64,000 nt of DNA, taken from Rodentibacter myodis. Lineage in GTDB: Bacteria; Pseudomonadota; Gammaproteobacteria; Enterobacterales; Pasteurellaceae. Location: positions 143,507 to 207,506 of the forward strand of contig NZ_MLHQ01000010.1 of assembly GCF_001999305.1 (NCBI RefSeq), written 5' to 3'. Within the stretch, counting starts at the first letter, position 1; each line of letters starts with the position of its first letter. The position numbers and the translations under genes were made by a program. The notes beneath the pieces are model-generated. The model saw only the letters and a list, made by a program, of their open reading frames with translations. It was not told where the DNA came from and made no database searches. This document shows positions 42,700 to 52,724 of this stretch, one piece after another.

Positions 42700-43617
42700 T
42701 TAAAGTGGGATGCCGGAAAAAAGCACCAATAATAATGGCGGTAAGATATTTGTGACAAACCCAAAAGAAATAGCAATGGGAACAACTTCAATTCCACCGG
42801 ATTTTTGAATAATGGGTAAAGTGCAATCCAACGCCGTTGCGCCGGTAATGCCGATAGCGGTTGAGCGAAAATGTTGCATAAAAAATGGCACGATAAATAG
42901 GCTTACCATTTCACGTAATAAATCATTAAAAAATGCGATACTTCCCTGCACCGGCCCCCAAGCATTGGTGAGTACCACGCTGGATAAAGAATACCACCCC
43001 ATTCCTGAAGCAAATGCCAACCCCTGAGTAATCGGTATAGATAAGATAAAGGCGGCGATCATTCCTCCCAATAATGATGTGAGGGTAAATATGATTGCGG
43101 TTTGAAAACCCCGTTTATTAAAAAGTGCCTCTTTCAAAGCAATACCATTGTTGCGAAGCTGAATACCCACAAAAAAGATTAAAGCAATTAATACATAAAG
43201 ATTCATTCCGCCCGACAGGGTGAAATGAGATTTTAATAACCAACCCAGTAATGCCCCAATCACTACGGCACAGAAAAGTTTAAAAGAATCCTGAAAAGCG
43301 TGCCATCGAGAACCGATTTTACCCTGTGTTTTAAGCGGTGGTGCGGGATTTAAACGATCGTATAACATAAGCCCGCCTATATTAATGGATAAAATCGTCA
43401 CTGAAAGTATCACTGCCGTTTTACCAATCACGGGGAGGACTTTTTCAAGATTGTCTAATTGACCAAGCAGGTATCCCATCAAAAATAAAATGATATAAAG
43501 TAAAAACATCACAATTTGATTAATTTTTGTGATGTAACTTTTATTCTTTATTTTGAGCAAATAACCTAATAACAATGGCACTAAAACCATTAGCAGCCCA
43601 CTTATCATCTCTTGCAT
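42700..43617 (-). CDS. lysO: LysO family lysine exporter
   Basis: A 305-residue membrane protein with eight or so helices of the LysO/YbjE (DUF340) family, which exports L-lysine in E. coli. Features are GLLMVLVPLLLGYLLKIKNK, LALVFFVG-like GVQLRNN written here as FFVGIQLRNNGIAL, and GMGWYSLSSVVLTNAWGPVQ. Acidic or polar residues in the late helices (TGATALDCTLPII) match the proposed transport site. No lysine riboswitch is recognised in the 156-bp upstream gap. Confidence 0.85.
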   Translation of the reverse strand: MQEMISGLLMVLVPLLLGYLLKIKNKSYITKINQIVMFLLYIILFLMGYLLGQLDNLEKVLPVIGKTAVILSVTILSINIGGLMLYDRLNPAPPLKTQGKIGSRWHAFQDSFKLFCAVVIGALLGWLLKSHFTLSGGMNLYVLIALIFFVGIQLRNNGIALKEALFNKRGFQTAIIFTLTSLLGGMIAAFILSIPITQGLAFASGMGWYSLSSVVLTNAWGPVQGSIAFFNDLLREMVSLFIVPFFMQHFRSTAIGITGATALDCTLPIIQKSGGIEVVPIAISFGFVTNILPPLLLVLFSGIPL

Positions 43618-43721
43618 TGTTTATTTCCTCCCGCCAAATTTTTCAATCTCTGAATGGAATCAATCCAACCAATCAATTTATTTTTTCTTTATACGTTGAA
43701 TGGGTAATACCGTAAAAACAA

Positions 43722-43763
43722 AAAAGTGCGGTCAAAATAGAACTAAATTTGACCGCACTTTAG
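43722..43763 (-). terminator. Terminator of aroG built from an inverted USS pair
   Basis: AAAAAGTGCGGTCAAAAT and ATTTGACCGCACTTT face each other around a short loop, ending 11 bp from the aroG stop. Read on the minus strand the hairpin is followed by a T run. Confidence 0.75.
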
Positions 43764-43773
43764 GTGTGAAAAA

Positions 43774-44859
43774 CTAAGCGTTTACTTGACGTCTTGCAAT
43801 GACGGCATCGGAGAGCTGTTTTAGTAAAATTTCCGTATCTTCCCAACCGATACACGCATCGGTAATGCTTTGTCCGTAAGTGGCGGCTTTACCATTTACT
43901 AAATCTTGGCGACCTTCCACAAGATGACTTTCCACCATTACACCAAAGATTTGTTTTGAGCCACCGGCAATTTGTTTGCTCACGTCTTCACAAACTTCCA
44001 TTTGTTTTTTGAATTGTTTGCTACTGTTTGCGTGGCTGAAATCCACCATAACGTGTGGAATACGCCCTGATTTTTCAATATCCGCACAAACTTTCGCAAC
44101 ATCTTCTGCACTATAATTTGGGCCTTTATCGCCACCACGTAAGATGATGTGGCAGTCTTCGTTACCTTTTGTGGAAACAATGGCGGAATGACCAAATTTA
44201 GTCACCGATAAGAAATAATGTGGCGCTTCTGCCGCCCCAATCGCATCTAATGCGACTTTCACACCACCGTTGGTTGCATTTTTAAAACCCACCGCACAGG
44301 ATAAGCCTGAAGCCAATTCACGGTGAACTTGAGATTCGGTTGTACGCGCACCAATCGCCCCCCAGCTCATAAAGTCTGCAACATATTGCGGTGTGATCAT
44401 ATCTAAAAATTCACCGGCTGAAGGCACACCTAAATTATTAATATCGGATAATAATTTACGGGCGATGCGTAAACCATCATTTAAGCGATAAGTATCATTT
44501 AAATAAGGATCGTTAATTAAACCCTTCCAACCCACCGTTGTACGCGGTTTTTCAAAATAAACACGCATAATAATTTCAAGACTGTCTTTGTATTTTTCAC
44601 GTAACGGTTTTAAACGTGCGGCATATTCTAAGGCGGCTTTTGGATCGTGAATAGAACAAGGCCCTATAACAACCAGCAGACGATCATCTTTGCCGTGAAT
44701 AATGTTATGCGTTTCTTGGCGGGTTTGTTTCACTAATGCGGCAGCTTCTTCACTTGCCGGAAATTTTTCTAATAACGCGATTGGCGGTAAAACCTGATCA
44801 ACTTTTTCAATGCGTGTGTCATCATTTGCGACAACAATTTCGATTTTTTCTTTTTTCAT
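43774..44859 (-). CDS. aroG: 3-deoxy-7-phosphoheptulonate (DAHP) synthase, class I
   Basis: A 361-residue DAHP synthase, first enzyme of the aromatic pathway, joining phosphoenolpyruvate and erythrose 4-phosphate. LLVVIGPCSIHDPKAALEYA, MRVYFEKPRTTVGWKGLIND and GARTTESQVHRELASGLSCA carry metal and substrate residues. The HVMVDFSHANSSKQ motif supplies the metal-binding His. It is most like the AroG/AroF/AroH group of E. coli. A TrpR-type operator lies about 67 bp upstream of the start, so expression should respond to tryptophan, whatever the allosteric effector is. Confidence 0.94.
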   Translation of the reverse strand: MKKEKIEIVVANDDTRIEKVDQVLPPIALLEKFPASEEAAALVKQTRQETHNIIHGKDDRLLVVIGPCSIHDPKAALEYAARLKPLREKYKDSLEIIMRVYFEKPRTTVGWKGLINDPYLNDTYRLNDGLRIARKLLSDINNLGVPSAGEFLDMITPQYVADFMSWGAIGARTTESQVHRELASGLSCAVGFKNATNGGVKVALDAIGAAEAPHYFLSVTKFGHSAIVSTKGNEDCHIILRGGDKGPNYSAEDVAKVCADIEKSGRIPHVMVDFSHANSSKQFKKQMEVCEDVSKQIAGGSKQIFGVMVESHLVEGRQDLVNGKAATYGQSITDACIGWEDTEILLKQLSDAVIARRQVNA

Positions 44860-44925
44860 ACATCACTCTCTTATAATTGTAAAATGTTGTGTTTAAAAAT
44901 TGCGGATACTCTACACTCATTTTAT

Positions 44926-44943
44926 GTACTAGTAAACTAGTTC
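44926..44943 (-). promoter_or_regulatory. TrpR operator overlapping the aroG promoter
   Basis: On the minus strand the site reads GAACTAGTTTACTAGTAC, differing by one base from the E. coli trp operator core GAACTAGTTAACTAGTAC. It lies 67-84 bp before the aroG start. A TTGAAC hexamer overlaps it on one side and TAAAAT follows on the other, with a spacer of about 15 bases, so a bound repressor would block the promoter. Confidence 0.75.
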
Positions 44944-44967
44944 AACAGTAAGTTTTTAACGTGTTAA

Positions 44968-46218
44968 CTAATGATTGCTCAAAACCTGAGCCGGTTGAAG
45001 TTTTGCCGCCCGACCTGCCGGATAAAGGCTTGCCAAAAGGCTTAACACCAATGCCGCCATTAACACCAACAAAACATCCTGCCAATGAAGTTCACTAGGA
45101 AGAAAATCAATAAAGTAGATACCATCCGATAACAATTTCTTTCCGAGTAAATATTCCAAGCCCTGAATCAGCGTGGTTAAATTCAACGCCAATATTACGC
45201 CAAGAACAATCCCTATTAGACAACCTTTCATTCCCGCTTGCAAGCCGTACCAGATGAAAATTCGCTTAATAAAGCCGTTATTTGCCCCAAGAGTACGCAT
45301 AATGGCAATATCCCCCTGCTTATCTTTCACCGCCATCATTAAAGTGGAAACAATATTAAAGCAGGCAACACCAATCACCAACACCATTGCGATATACATT
45401 ACCGTGCGAATAAGCTGAATATCGCGATACATATAACCAAATTTGCTTATCCAATTTTGTAAATAAAGTATTTGTGGATAGTGGTTTAATGCCGAATAAT
45501 CAATTGATTGTACGTTAAAAGGATCATTTACTTTTAGCTCAACACCGGTAATTTGATCTTCCCGATAACCAAGCAATGTCTGCGCTTGCGTAAGAGGCAT
45601 TAAGGCATAGCTATAATCAAGCTGCCCTTCCAAACGCAAGATTGCGGTCACTTGAATCCGCTCCCGATTCGGTTGGGAAAGCTGTTCTTCACCATTTTGT
45701 TGGGAAATCAATAAAGAAACCCAATCCCCCACCTGCACATCCAACTCTCTTGCAATGCCCGAGCCAAGTACCAAGCCACCTTCTTTGCCAAACCGCTGCC
45801 AACCTTCACCTTCTACAAACTTACCCAGTGAACTCACCCTATCTTCCGCCGCGTGATCCACGCCTTTTACTTGCACTACTTTCAGTTTACTGCCGTTTTC
45901 AACCAACGCCGTAAAACTCACGAAAGGTGAAAGTGCGGTTATTTTTTCATTTGTTTTTAATAGATCCGCAAGGTTTTGCCATTGATTGATGGTTTGCTCA
46001 CGCCCATTGGGGTTCACCGTGATTTCCGCGTGAGGCACAACGGCAAGAATACGTTGATTTAACTCACGCTCAAAGCCATTCATTGCGCTCAATCCCACAA
46101 TCAACACCGCTACGCCAAGGGCGATACCAATGGCTGAAAATTTTGAAATCAAGGCGACCAACGGATTTTTTTGTTTACCGCGTTGATAACGCCAGCTAAT
46201 AAAAAAAGGTGTATTCAT
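44968..46218 (-). CDS. lolE: Lipoprotein-releasing ABC permease LolE
   Basis: A 416-residue LolC/E-type permease that, with LolD, extracts lipoproteins from the inner membrane. It has one N-terminal helix (SKFSAIGIALGVAVLIVGLS), a large periplasmic domain and three C-terminal helices (YIAMVLVIGVACFNIVSTLM and onward). The end YPAGRAAKLQPAQVL is typical. I start at ATG 46218, whose first base is the last base of the lolD stop. Its partner lolC lies 5 kb away on the other side of the biotin genes. Confidence 0.92.
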   Translation of the reverse strand: MNTPFFISWRYQRGKQKNPLVALISKFSAIGIALGVAVLIVGLSAMNGFERELNQRILAVVPHAEITVNPNGREQTINQWQNLADLLKTNEKITALSPFVSFTALVENGSKLKVVQVKGVDHAAEDRVSSLGKFVEGEGWQRFGKEGGLVLGSGIARELDVQVGDWVSLLISQQNGEEQLSQPNRERIQVTAILRLEGQLDYSYALMPLTQAQTLLGYREDQITGVELKVNDPFNVQSIDYSALNHYPQILYLQNWISKFGYMYRDIQLIRTVMYIAMVLVIGVACFNIVSTLMMAVKDKQGDIAIMRTLGANNGFIKRIFIWYGLQAGMKGCLIGIVLGVILALNLTTLIQGLEYLLGKKLLSDGIYFIDFLPSELHWQDVLLVLMAALVLSLLASLYPAGRAAKLQPAQVLSNH

Positions 46219-46901
46219 TATGCCCCTTCCCACAACACACCGTCTTGCATCGTTAAACGGCGAGATAATTTTTCCGCCAATCCCATATCGTGCGTGACTA
46301 ACAAAAAGGCAATATTTTGTTCTTGATTTAGGGTTTGAATCAACTCAAAAATACTTTCGGTGGTTCTATGATCCAAATTCCCCGTTGGTTCGTCCGCCAA
46401 CACCAAAGCAGGGTTATTTACCAAAGCACGGGCAATCGCCACACGCTGCCGCTCTCCCCCCGACAATGCTGAAGGACGATGAGAAATGCGATGTTGCAAC
46501 CCCACTTTTCTCAATATACTCCCCGCACGATCTTCTGCTTCCCCTTTATTAATTCCCCCAATCAACATTGGCATCATCACATTCTCAAGTGCGGTAAAAT
46601 CTGCCATCAAATGATGAAATTGATACACAAAGCCTAAATGTTGATTACGCAATTTCGCCAATTCCGATTCGGAGGCTTTTTGTAAAGATTGCCCTTTGAT
46701 AAACACTTCACCACTGCTTGGCTGATCCAAACCACCCAAGGTGTGCAAAAGCGTACTTTTTCCCGAACCGGAACTGCCGACAATCGCCACCAATTCATTC
46801 GGTTTCATTGCGAAAGAAACCCCTTTCAACACTTGAGTTTGATGCTCGCCTTCTTGATAAAATTTGCTGATATTTTTACATTTTAGTAGATAATTATTCA
46901 T
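46218..46901 (-). CDS. lolD: Lipoprotein-releasing ABC ATPase LolD
   Basis: A 227-residue ABC ATPase: Walker [21 protein letters not shown], signature [20 protein letters not shown], Walker [13 protein letters not shown], and the H-loop VTHD. It powers lipoprotein release by LolC/LolE to the carrier LolA. It is translationally coupled to lolE by a one-base overlap. About 98 bp separate it from bioD; a USS and AT-rich sequence lie there, and it may have its own promoter. Confidence 0.94.
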   Translation of the reverse strand: MNNYLLKCKNISKFYQEGEHQTQVLKGVSFAMKPNELVAIVGSSGSGKSTLLHTLGGLDQPSSGEVFIKGQSLQKASESELAKLRNQHLGFVYQFHHLMADFTALENVMMPMLIGGINKGEAEDRAGSILRKVGLQHRISHRPSALSGGERQRVAIARALVNNPALVLADEPTGNLDHRTTESIFELIQTLNQEQNIAFLLVTHDMGLAEKLSRRLTMQDGVLWEGA

Positions 46902-46999
46902 TTTTTACTCTAATTTTAACCGCACTTGCATATTAAATTTGTTAATGTAAACAATTAAGAAATGTAGATAAATCTATTAATACGTTTTCTCAATTCTGG

Positions 47000-47641
47000 T
47001 TAAACCTCAACCTTTTCAAAAGTTTCAAATAGCGTCTGAGGAAAATACCTTGCCAAATAATTTTCTAAATAACGCCGCGTATCTTCAGAAATAATCGGAT
47101 CATATTCGGGATAAAGGTTATACAATACGCGTAACACGCAAATATTTCTCGTTTTACACGCCTCTAAACTCAATAAAGTATGATTTATACTGCCCAATTT
47201 TCCTGAAGTGACCAACATTAAAGGATAACCCTGAGCCTGAATATAATCCAATGAGGTATCATATTCATTATAAGGAACCATTAATCCACCTGCGCCCTCA
47301 AGTAGCACATAATCGTACTTTTCAGCCAAAAGTGCGGTTGATTTTTCAATCTTTTTTGTATCAATTACATAAGCTTCTCTTTTTGCCGCTAAATGAGGAG
47401 AGCAAGGATATTCAAAAAGGTAAGGGCAAGTTGTGCCGTTAAGATCATCTTCAGTCAATGCAATACCTTGAATTTTTCGATGAACCAATAAATCCTCGGC
47501 AATTTTCCTACAGCCCGTTTGAATCATTTTTTGTGTGATCACAGAAAATCCTTGAAGCATTAATTGCTTTGCCAAAATACCTGTGGCAATGGTTTTTCCC
47601 ACATCCGTATCAATTCCTGAAATAAAAATCACTTTTCCCAC
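47000..47641 (-). CDS. bioD: Dethiobiotin synthetase
   Basis: A 213-residue BioD, the ATP-dependent ureido ring closure giving dethiobiotin. The P-loop is [35 protein letters not shown] and the [20 protein letters not shown] motif (usual Gly-rich loop) are present. It is the last gene of the bio set here; bioB is not in the window. Nine bases separate it from bioC. Confidence 0.93.
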   Translation of the reverse strand: MGKVIFISGIDTDVGKTIATGILAKQLMLQGFSVITQKMIQTGCRKIAEDLLVHRKIQGIALTEDDLNGTTCPYLFEYPCSPHLAAKREAYVIDTKKIEKSTALLAEKYDYVLLEGAGGLMVPYNEYDTSLDYIQAQGYPLMLVTSGKLGSINHTLLSLEACKTRNICVLRVLYNLYPEYDPIISEDTRRYLENYLARYFPQTLFETFEKVEV

Positions 47642-47650
47642 AACATACTC

Positions 47651-48412
47651 CTATTGTTTATACCGCGCAATCAACCATAGTGGCTGATAAGTCAAACGTA
47701 CTTTTTTTGATAATAAAGAAAATTGCTGTTGATACTGTTTGATAAACGTATTGAGTTGTTGTTTTGTCCAATGTCCTTTCCCTGTTGCGGTTACTCCGGT
47801 ATTTTTCAGATGTTGTAACACACTTATCGGTGTCGGAAAAGTAAGCTCTTCTGTTGTTGTTTCACCATAGAGCAAATCAAAATTGGTTTGTAACCACTCT
47901 TTCCAATCGGATAAATCGGGATAATCTAAACCAATTTGCGTGAGTGTGCGAATTTCTTTTAAATTTTCTTGCCCAAAAGTAGCGATTGCCAATAATCCAT
48001 CAGGCTTTAATCCCACCTTACAATGCTGAATAAACTCTGCTTTATGGTGAAACCATTGTACTGCGGAAGCCGTAATAATGAGGTCATATTTTCTGGTAAA
48101 AGGAAATTGCTCGGCATCACCACAATAAAACTCAAAGGGTTGTGATAATCTTTTGTGAAGGCAATTTTTTACATCACATAAATCATTCAATATCCAGTGT
48201 TTGGCTTGTATCTGCTGCTGTAATTGTTCGCTTAGCAGTCCTGTTCCACAACCTAATTCTAAAACGTGATCAAGTGGTGTAGCAGGCAAATTCGGTATTA
48301 ATTGAGCAATAAGCTGTTGATTAATTTTTTTCTGTACTAAAGCATTTGCATCATAACGGTTAAGGGCTTTCTGAAAATGTTGTTGTATGCGTTGTTTTTC
48401 AATAAATTTCAT
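47651..48412 (-). CDS. bioC: Malonyl-ACP O-methyltransferase BioC
   Basis: A 253-residue methyltransferase that caps malonyl-ACP with a methyl group so that fatty acid synthesis can build pimelate. Motif I is DHVLELGCGTGLLSEQLQQQ, and YDLIITASAVQWFHHKAEFI is the BioC-specific middle region. I take ATG 48412 (MKFIEKQRIQQHFQKALNRY), three bases after the bioG stop, over an upstream GTG. The cap is later removed by BioG. Confidence 0.9.
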   Translation of the reverse strand: MKFIEKQRIQQHFQKALNRYDANALVQKKINQQLIAQLIPNLPATPLDHVLELGCGTGLLSEQLQQQIQAKHWILNDLCDVKNCLHKRLSQPFEFYCGDAEQFPFTRKYDLIITASAVQWFHHKAEFIQHCKVGLKPDGLLAIATFGQENLKEIRTLTQIGLDYPDLSDWKEWLQTNFDLLYGETTTEELTFPTPISVLQHLKNTGVTATGKGHWTKQQLNTFIKQYQQQFSLLSKKVRLTYQPLWLIARYKQ

Positions 48413-48414
48413 AG

Positions 48415-49059
48415 TTAATCCCATAGTTGTGACCAATGGGTAAACGCAGAAAATAGATAATGTTCCCCCTCAATTTCCTTGATTGTCGTACGATTTAGCC
48501 AATATTGACGTTGATTGAACGGTGAAAAAATTTTATCCCGATTACCGATAATCGCTTTGTCCCAAGCAATTAAATCAGTACGTTTATCTTGCAAAATTGT
48601 TTCAAAAAGTGCGGTCAATTCTTGCTGAATTTCCTTAAACTCGCGGCTTGGTGCCAACTGATAAAATACTAAATTTGCTTTATCGCCACAAATACGGCGA
48701 TCAAATTTTGCTCGTGTGGTTTCATTCAGATTATCTAATGTCCCTTTAAAAATAGTATAAGGAATACCGAAATTATCATCGCAAGGCAATCCGGTCCCAT
48801 TTATTGCCGTTGCTGACTCAAGTTGAACATTTTGCAATACCCTCTCTGCCACCCAAACGCCCATAGACCAAGCGACAATGCGAATTTTTTGATAAGGTGA
48901 AAAATCAAAGTTTAATGTGAAATCTTGATAATCATAGCAAATTAATAAATCATAATTTTCAGGCAGTTTTAAATGGTCAACGGCTGAAATTGGTGTTCCC
49001 CAACCTGCAAAATACACCAGCAAATTATCAGCTTGGTGATCTTCAAATTCTATTTTCAT
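48415..49059 (-). CDS. bioG: Pimeloyl-ACP methyl ester esterase BioG
   Basis: A 214-residue alpha/beta-hydrolase of the BioG (DUF452) family, which cuts the methyl ester of pimeloyl-ACP and so replaces BioH. The nucleophile is the Ser in IRIVAWSMGVWVAERVL and the His is near the end in EGEHYLFSAFTHW. The start is ATG 49059 (MKIEFEDHQADNLLVYFAGW). The longer frame runs into bioF. The order bioF-bioG-bioC is typical of Haemophilus. Confidence 0.9.
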   Translation of the reverse strand: MKIEFEDHQADNLLVYFAGWGTPISAVDHLKLPENYDLLICYDYQDFTLNFDFSPYQKIRIVAWSMGVWVAERVLQNVQLESATAINGTGLPCDDNFGIPYTIFKGTLDNLNETTRAKFDRRICGDKANLVFYQLAPSREFKEIQQELTALFETILQDKRTDLIAWDKAIIGNRDKIFSPFNQRQYWLNRTTIKEIEGEHYLFSAFTHWSQLWD

Positions 49060-49067
49060 TTTATTAC

Positions 49068-50210
49068 CTACAAATACTCGACAAACTGCATCAACTCTTC
49101 TTTGGTCATATCTGCCGTAAGTGATAAACGAATTCTTGACGTTCCCACCGGTACTGTCGGTGGGCGAATAGGTAAGCAATAATAACCCTTTTGTTGTAGC
49201 TGTTGTGCTTTTTCAAGGGTAGATTCATTATCGCCTAAAATATAAGGCACAATACAGGTAGAACTTGGCATTTTTCCTGAATATTGTTCTACTTCATCAC
49301 GCAAAAACGTACTTAATTCGGCAAGATGTTTCCTTTCAGTAGAAAACAAAGGCAAACGTTCAAAGAGAAAATAGGTCCAGGCCACATTAATTGGCGGTAA
49401 TGCGGTAGAAAAAATCAGCGGACGCATTTGGTTGATTAAATAGTCTTTCAATATTTCATCGCAGACTACATAAGCTCCCATCGATGCCAAAGCCTTGCCA
49501 AAAGTGCCGATTAATAAATCAATGTCCTGCAACACGCCAAATTTTTCAGCCATACCCAGCCCATTTTCGCCATAGACACCGATGGCGTGGGCTTCATCTA
49601 CATAAAGATACGTATTTGGAAATTGTTTTTTCAGTTGAACTAATTGAGTCAAATCAGAAACATCACCGTCCATACTGAAAACCGATTCGGTTACAATAAA
49701 AGTGCGGTCAAATTTGCCGATATTTTTTTCTAAAAATTGCTGCAAATGTTCGTAATCATTATGGCGATAACGGAAAAATTGACATTGGCTTAATCGAATG
49801 CCATCAATGAGACTTGCATGAACCAATTTATCCGCCAAAATCAAACTTTTTGAGCTTGTCAATGCCGGTAGAATACCGATATTGGCGTGATAACCGCTAT
49901 TAAACAACAAGCAACTTTCACGTTGAAATCGTTGTGCAATCAACTGTTCCAATTCATTATAAATTGGGAAATTACCTGTTAGTAAACGGGAAGATGAAGA
50001 GGTAAATTCAGGCAATTTTCTGCCATATTGTTCAAGAAAAGTTTGACGTAATACTTCATTTGATGCCAACCCCAAATAATCATTAGAAGACATATTAAGT
50101 ATTAACCGCCCATCATGCTCAATATAACGTCCACGATGCGTTAAATTAGGGAGCGAACGATATTGATTGATATTTTTTAATTGGTTTAGTTGCTGCTCAA
50201 AATAGTTCAT
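49068..50210 (-). CDS. bioF: 8-amino-7-oxononanoate synthase
   Basis: A 380-residue PLP enzyme that condenses pimeloyl-ACP with alanine. [40 protein letters not shown] and [20 protein letters not shown] mark the family. [20 protein letters not shown] holds the PLP-binding Lys. The C-terminal substrate site ([20 protein letters not shown]) is intact. Eight bases separate it from bioG. Confidence 0.95.
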   Translation of the reverse strand: MNYFEQQLNQLKNINQYRSLPNLTHRGRYIEHDGRLILNMSSNDYLGLASNEVLRQTFLEQYGRKLPEFTSSSSRLLTGNFPIYNELEQLIAQRFQRESCLLFNSGYHANIGILPALTSSKSLILADKLVHASLIDGIRLSQCQFFRYRHNDYEHLQQFLEKNIGKFDRTFIVTESVFSMDGDVSDLTQLVQLKKQFPNTYLYVDEAHAIGVYGENGLGMAEKFGVLQDIDLLIGTFGKALASMGAYVVCDEILKDYLINQMRPLIFSTALPPINVAWTYFLFERLPLFSTERKHLAELSTFLRDEVEQYSGKMPSSTCIVPYILGDNESTLEKAQQLQQKGYYCLPIRPPTVPVGTSRIRLSLTADMTKEELMQFVEYL

Positions 50211-50219
50211 TTCATTCCT

Positions 50220-51509
50220 TTATTTTTCATATTCTTGTGATAATGCATTGATCATCCCTTGAGTTAATTGAATTAACTCATGATCTTGAATAATAAAAGG
50301 TGGCATCACATAAACCAATTTTCCAAAAGGGCGGATCCAAACACCATTTTCAACAAAACGCGGGACTAAACTTTTCATATTCACCGATTTTTTCATTTCA
50401 ATCACCCCAATTGCGCCTAATACTCTGACGCCTTCCACATAATTTTTTTCTGTAAGCGGTGAAAGTTGTTGATGCAATATTTGTTCAATATGTCGAACAT
50501 TCTCTTGCCACGGACTTTCTAATAATAATCGAATAGATTCCGCAGCAATGGCACAAGCCAAAGGGTTTGCCATAAAGGTAGGACCATGCATAAAACAATT
50601 TGCTTCGCCACTACAAATTATTTGTGCCACTGTTTCAGTTGTGATCGTTGCCGATAAGGTCAAATACCCACCAGTTAAGGCTTTACCAATACACATAATA
50701 TCCGGTGAAACACCTGCGTGTTCTGATGCAAATAATTTTCCGGTTCGTCCAAAACCGGTGGCAATTTCATCAAAAATCAATAATACATTATGTCTTTGGC
50801 ATAATTCTTGCGCTTTAACAAGATAAGTCGGTGAATAGAAATACATTCCGCCAGCACCTTGCACAACTGGTTCAAAAATTAATGCGGCAATTTCTTGCCC
50901 ATGTTTTTCCAATAAATCCGCAAGAGGAGCTATCGCGTTGTCATTCCAAGATTCATTAAATGTTATACAAGGCTGTGGCAAAAAATACTGCACCGGCAAA
51001 CTGCTACGAAATAAATGATGCATACCAGTGGTTGGATCACAAACGGACATCGCATGCCAAGTATCACCATGATATCCCGAACGAATCGTGGCAAATTTTT
51101 GTCGTTGCGGCTCACCTTTGGCATATTGATACTGAATTGCCATTTTCATTGCAACTTCAACAGCAACAGAACCACTATCAGCAAAAAAGATCTTATCCAA
51201 TCCCTGTGGTAAAATTTGAACCAATAATTGCGCTAACTCTACAGCCGGTTCATGCGTAAAACCACCAAACATAATATGGCTCATCTTTGCCAACTGGTTT
51301 TGCGCAGCGGCGTTTAAACGAGGATGATTATAACCGTGCAGCGCCGCCCACCAAGACGACATACCATCAATTAATGAGCCACCACTCTTTAATTTGATAT
51401 GCACACCTTCTGCTCCTTCTACCGCATAAAGGGGCATATCTGAATAGATTGAAGAATAAGGATGCCAAATATATTGATGATCAAATTCTAAGAGTTTTTG
51501 TTCTTCCAT
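50220..51509 (-). CDS. bioA: Adenosylmethionine-8-amino-7-oxononanoate aminotransferase
   Basis: A 429-residue class III aminotransferase using S-adenosylmethionine as amino donor to make 7,8-diaminopelargonate. [40 protein letters not shown] and [20 protein letters not shown] are family marks. [20 protein letters not shown] holds the PLP-binding Lys. It follows lolC by 32 bp with no BirA-like operator that I can see, so it may be read from the lolC promoter. Confidence 0.95.
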   Translation of the reverse strand: MEEQKLLEFDHQYIWHPYSSIYSDMPLYAVEGAEGVHIKLKSGGSLIDGMSSWWAALHGYNHPRLNAAAQNQLAKMSHIMFGGFTHEPAVELAQLLVQILPQGLDKIFFADSGSVAVEVAMKMAIQYQYAKGEPQRQKFATIRSGYHGDTWHAMSVCDPTTGMHHLFRSSLPVQYFLPQPCITFNESWNDNAIAPLADLLEKHGQEIAALIFEPVVQGAGGMYFYSPTYLVKAQELCQRHNVLLIFDEIATGFGRTGKLFASEHAGVSPDIMCIGKALTGGYLTLSATITTETVAQIICSGEANCFMHGPTFMANPLACAIAAESIRLLLESPWQENVRHIEQILHQQLSPLTEKNYVEGVRVLGAIGVIEMKKSVNMKSLVPRFVENGVWIRPFGKLVYVMPPFIIQDHELIQLTQGMINALSQEYEK

Positions 51510-51541
51510 AATTCTCTCAATCGTATCAAAATCTTTTACTA

Positions 51542-52723
51542 CTATTCATAGCGTAAGGCTTCCGCCGGTGCGGTTTTCGCCGCACGATAAGCCGGATAAA
51601 TGGTTGATATAAAAGATAATAATAAAGAAAAAACCACCACCGTCATAATCTGCAGCGGAGAAATTTCGGTAGGGAGAAAAACACCGTTTGAATTGACCGC
51701 ACTTATTATTGTCGTCAAATTTAACGTAACCAACACGCCTAAAATCGTGCCAATCAATGTGCCGACAAATCCCACTAATAAGCCTTGAAAAATAAAGACC
51801 AAACGCACTTGAGACTTCGTCAATCCCTGCGTTTGTAAAATGGCAATTTCGCCTTTTTTATCCACCACCATAAGGCTAAGTGAAGTGACGATATTAGAAA
51901 CCGCCACCACAATGATTAAACTAATCAATAACCCCATCATATTTTTTTCCATTCGCACCGCTTGGAAAAATTCTCCTTTTTGAACCCGCCAATCGTCAAT
52001 TTGCCATTCCGAAAAGGCTTGGGGTAGTGCTGTGATCAAGAAAGGATCGGTTAAAAATAGGCGATAACCTTGCGCCAACTCAGGCTGAATACGCATTAAA
52101 CGACCAATATCCGATAAATTCGCAAATGCCTCATAATCCGAGGCTTCACCATAATCAAAATAGATCTCACTCACCGTGAACAAACGTTGCATTGGCACAC
52201 GCCCAAAGGGGGTATATTGGCTGTTTTCCGTAATCATTAAGCGGATTTTATCACCAATATTCACCCCCAATTTTTGCGCAAGTCGATCACCAATAATCAG
52301 CTTAAATTCGCCTTCAGGTAACAACGCCTCAAATTGAGCGTTATCCAAAGATTCCAACAAGGGATCATCAGAAAAGGATTGCACGCCAATCACCTGCCCC
52401 GCACTCACGCCTTTTTTCGTTTGATAAATCACATTTGTGGTATTAATCGGTACGATTTTTTGTACAAAGTACGGTAAATTTTCCGGTAGTTTTTCCGTAG
52501 AAATGGGCTGTTCTTTACTTATAATGGCGTGCGGAAGAGAAGATAACACCTGTTGTTTTTGGTAACTTTCCAATCCGTTCATCACCGAAAGCACAATAAT
52601 TAATGCCATCACGCCTAATACAATACCGAAAGCGGCAAGATTGGTCACCAATCGCCCAAAACGATCGGTACTTTTAGCCCGCCAATAACGTAGGGCGATA
52701 TAAAGGGAAATGGGTAATTTCAT
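51542..52723 (-). CDS. lolC: Lipoprotein-releasing ABC permease LolC
   Basis: A 393-residue permease paralogous to Lol[21 protein letters not shown] and the first helix [20 protein letters not shown] at the start. The periplasmic domain follows, then three C-terminal helices ([60 protein letters not shown]). The end [15 protein letters not shown] is typical. It completes LolCDE, although five bio genes separate it from lolD. One base separates it from the dehydrogenase gene upstream. Confidence 0.92.
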   Translation of the reverse strand: MKLPISLYIALRYWRAKSTDRFGRLVTNLAAFGIVLGVMALIIVLSVMNGLESYQKQQVLSSLPHAIISKEQPISTEKLPENLPYFVQKIVPINTTNVIYQTKKGVSAGQVIGVQSFSDDPLLESLDNAQFEALLPEGEFKLIIGDRLAQKLGVNIGDKIRLMITENSQYTPFGRVPMQRLFTVSEIYFDYGEASDYEAFANLSDIGRLMRIQPELAQGYRLFLTDPFLITALPQAFSEWQIDDWRVQKGEFFQAVRMEKNMMGLLISLIIVVAVSNIVTSLSLMVVDKKGEIAILQTQGLTKSQVRLVFIFQGLLVGFVGTLIGTILGVLVTLNLTTIISAVNSNGVFLPTEISPLQIMTVVVFSLLLSFISTIYPAYRAAKTAPAEALRYE

Positions 52724-52724
52724 A

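Noticed and set aside
46902..46999. BirA operator near bioD/lolD
   Set aside because: TTGTTAATGTAAACAATTAA shows weak dyad symmetry but does not match the two-half-site BirA pattern and lies downstream of the bio genes.
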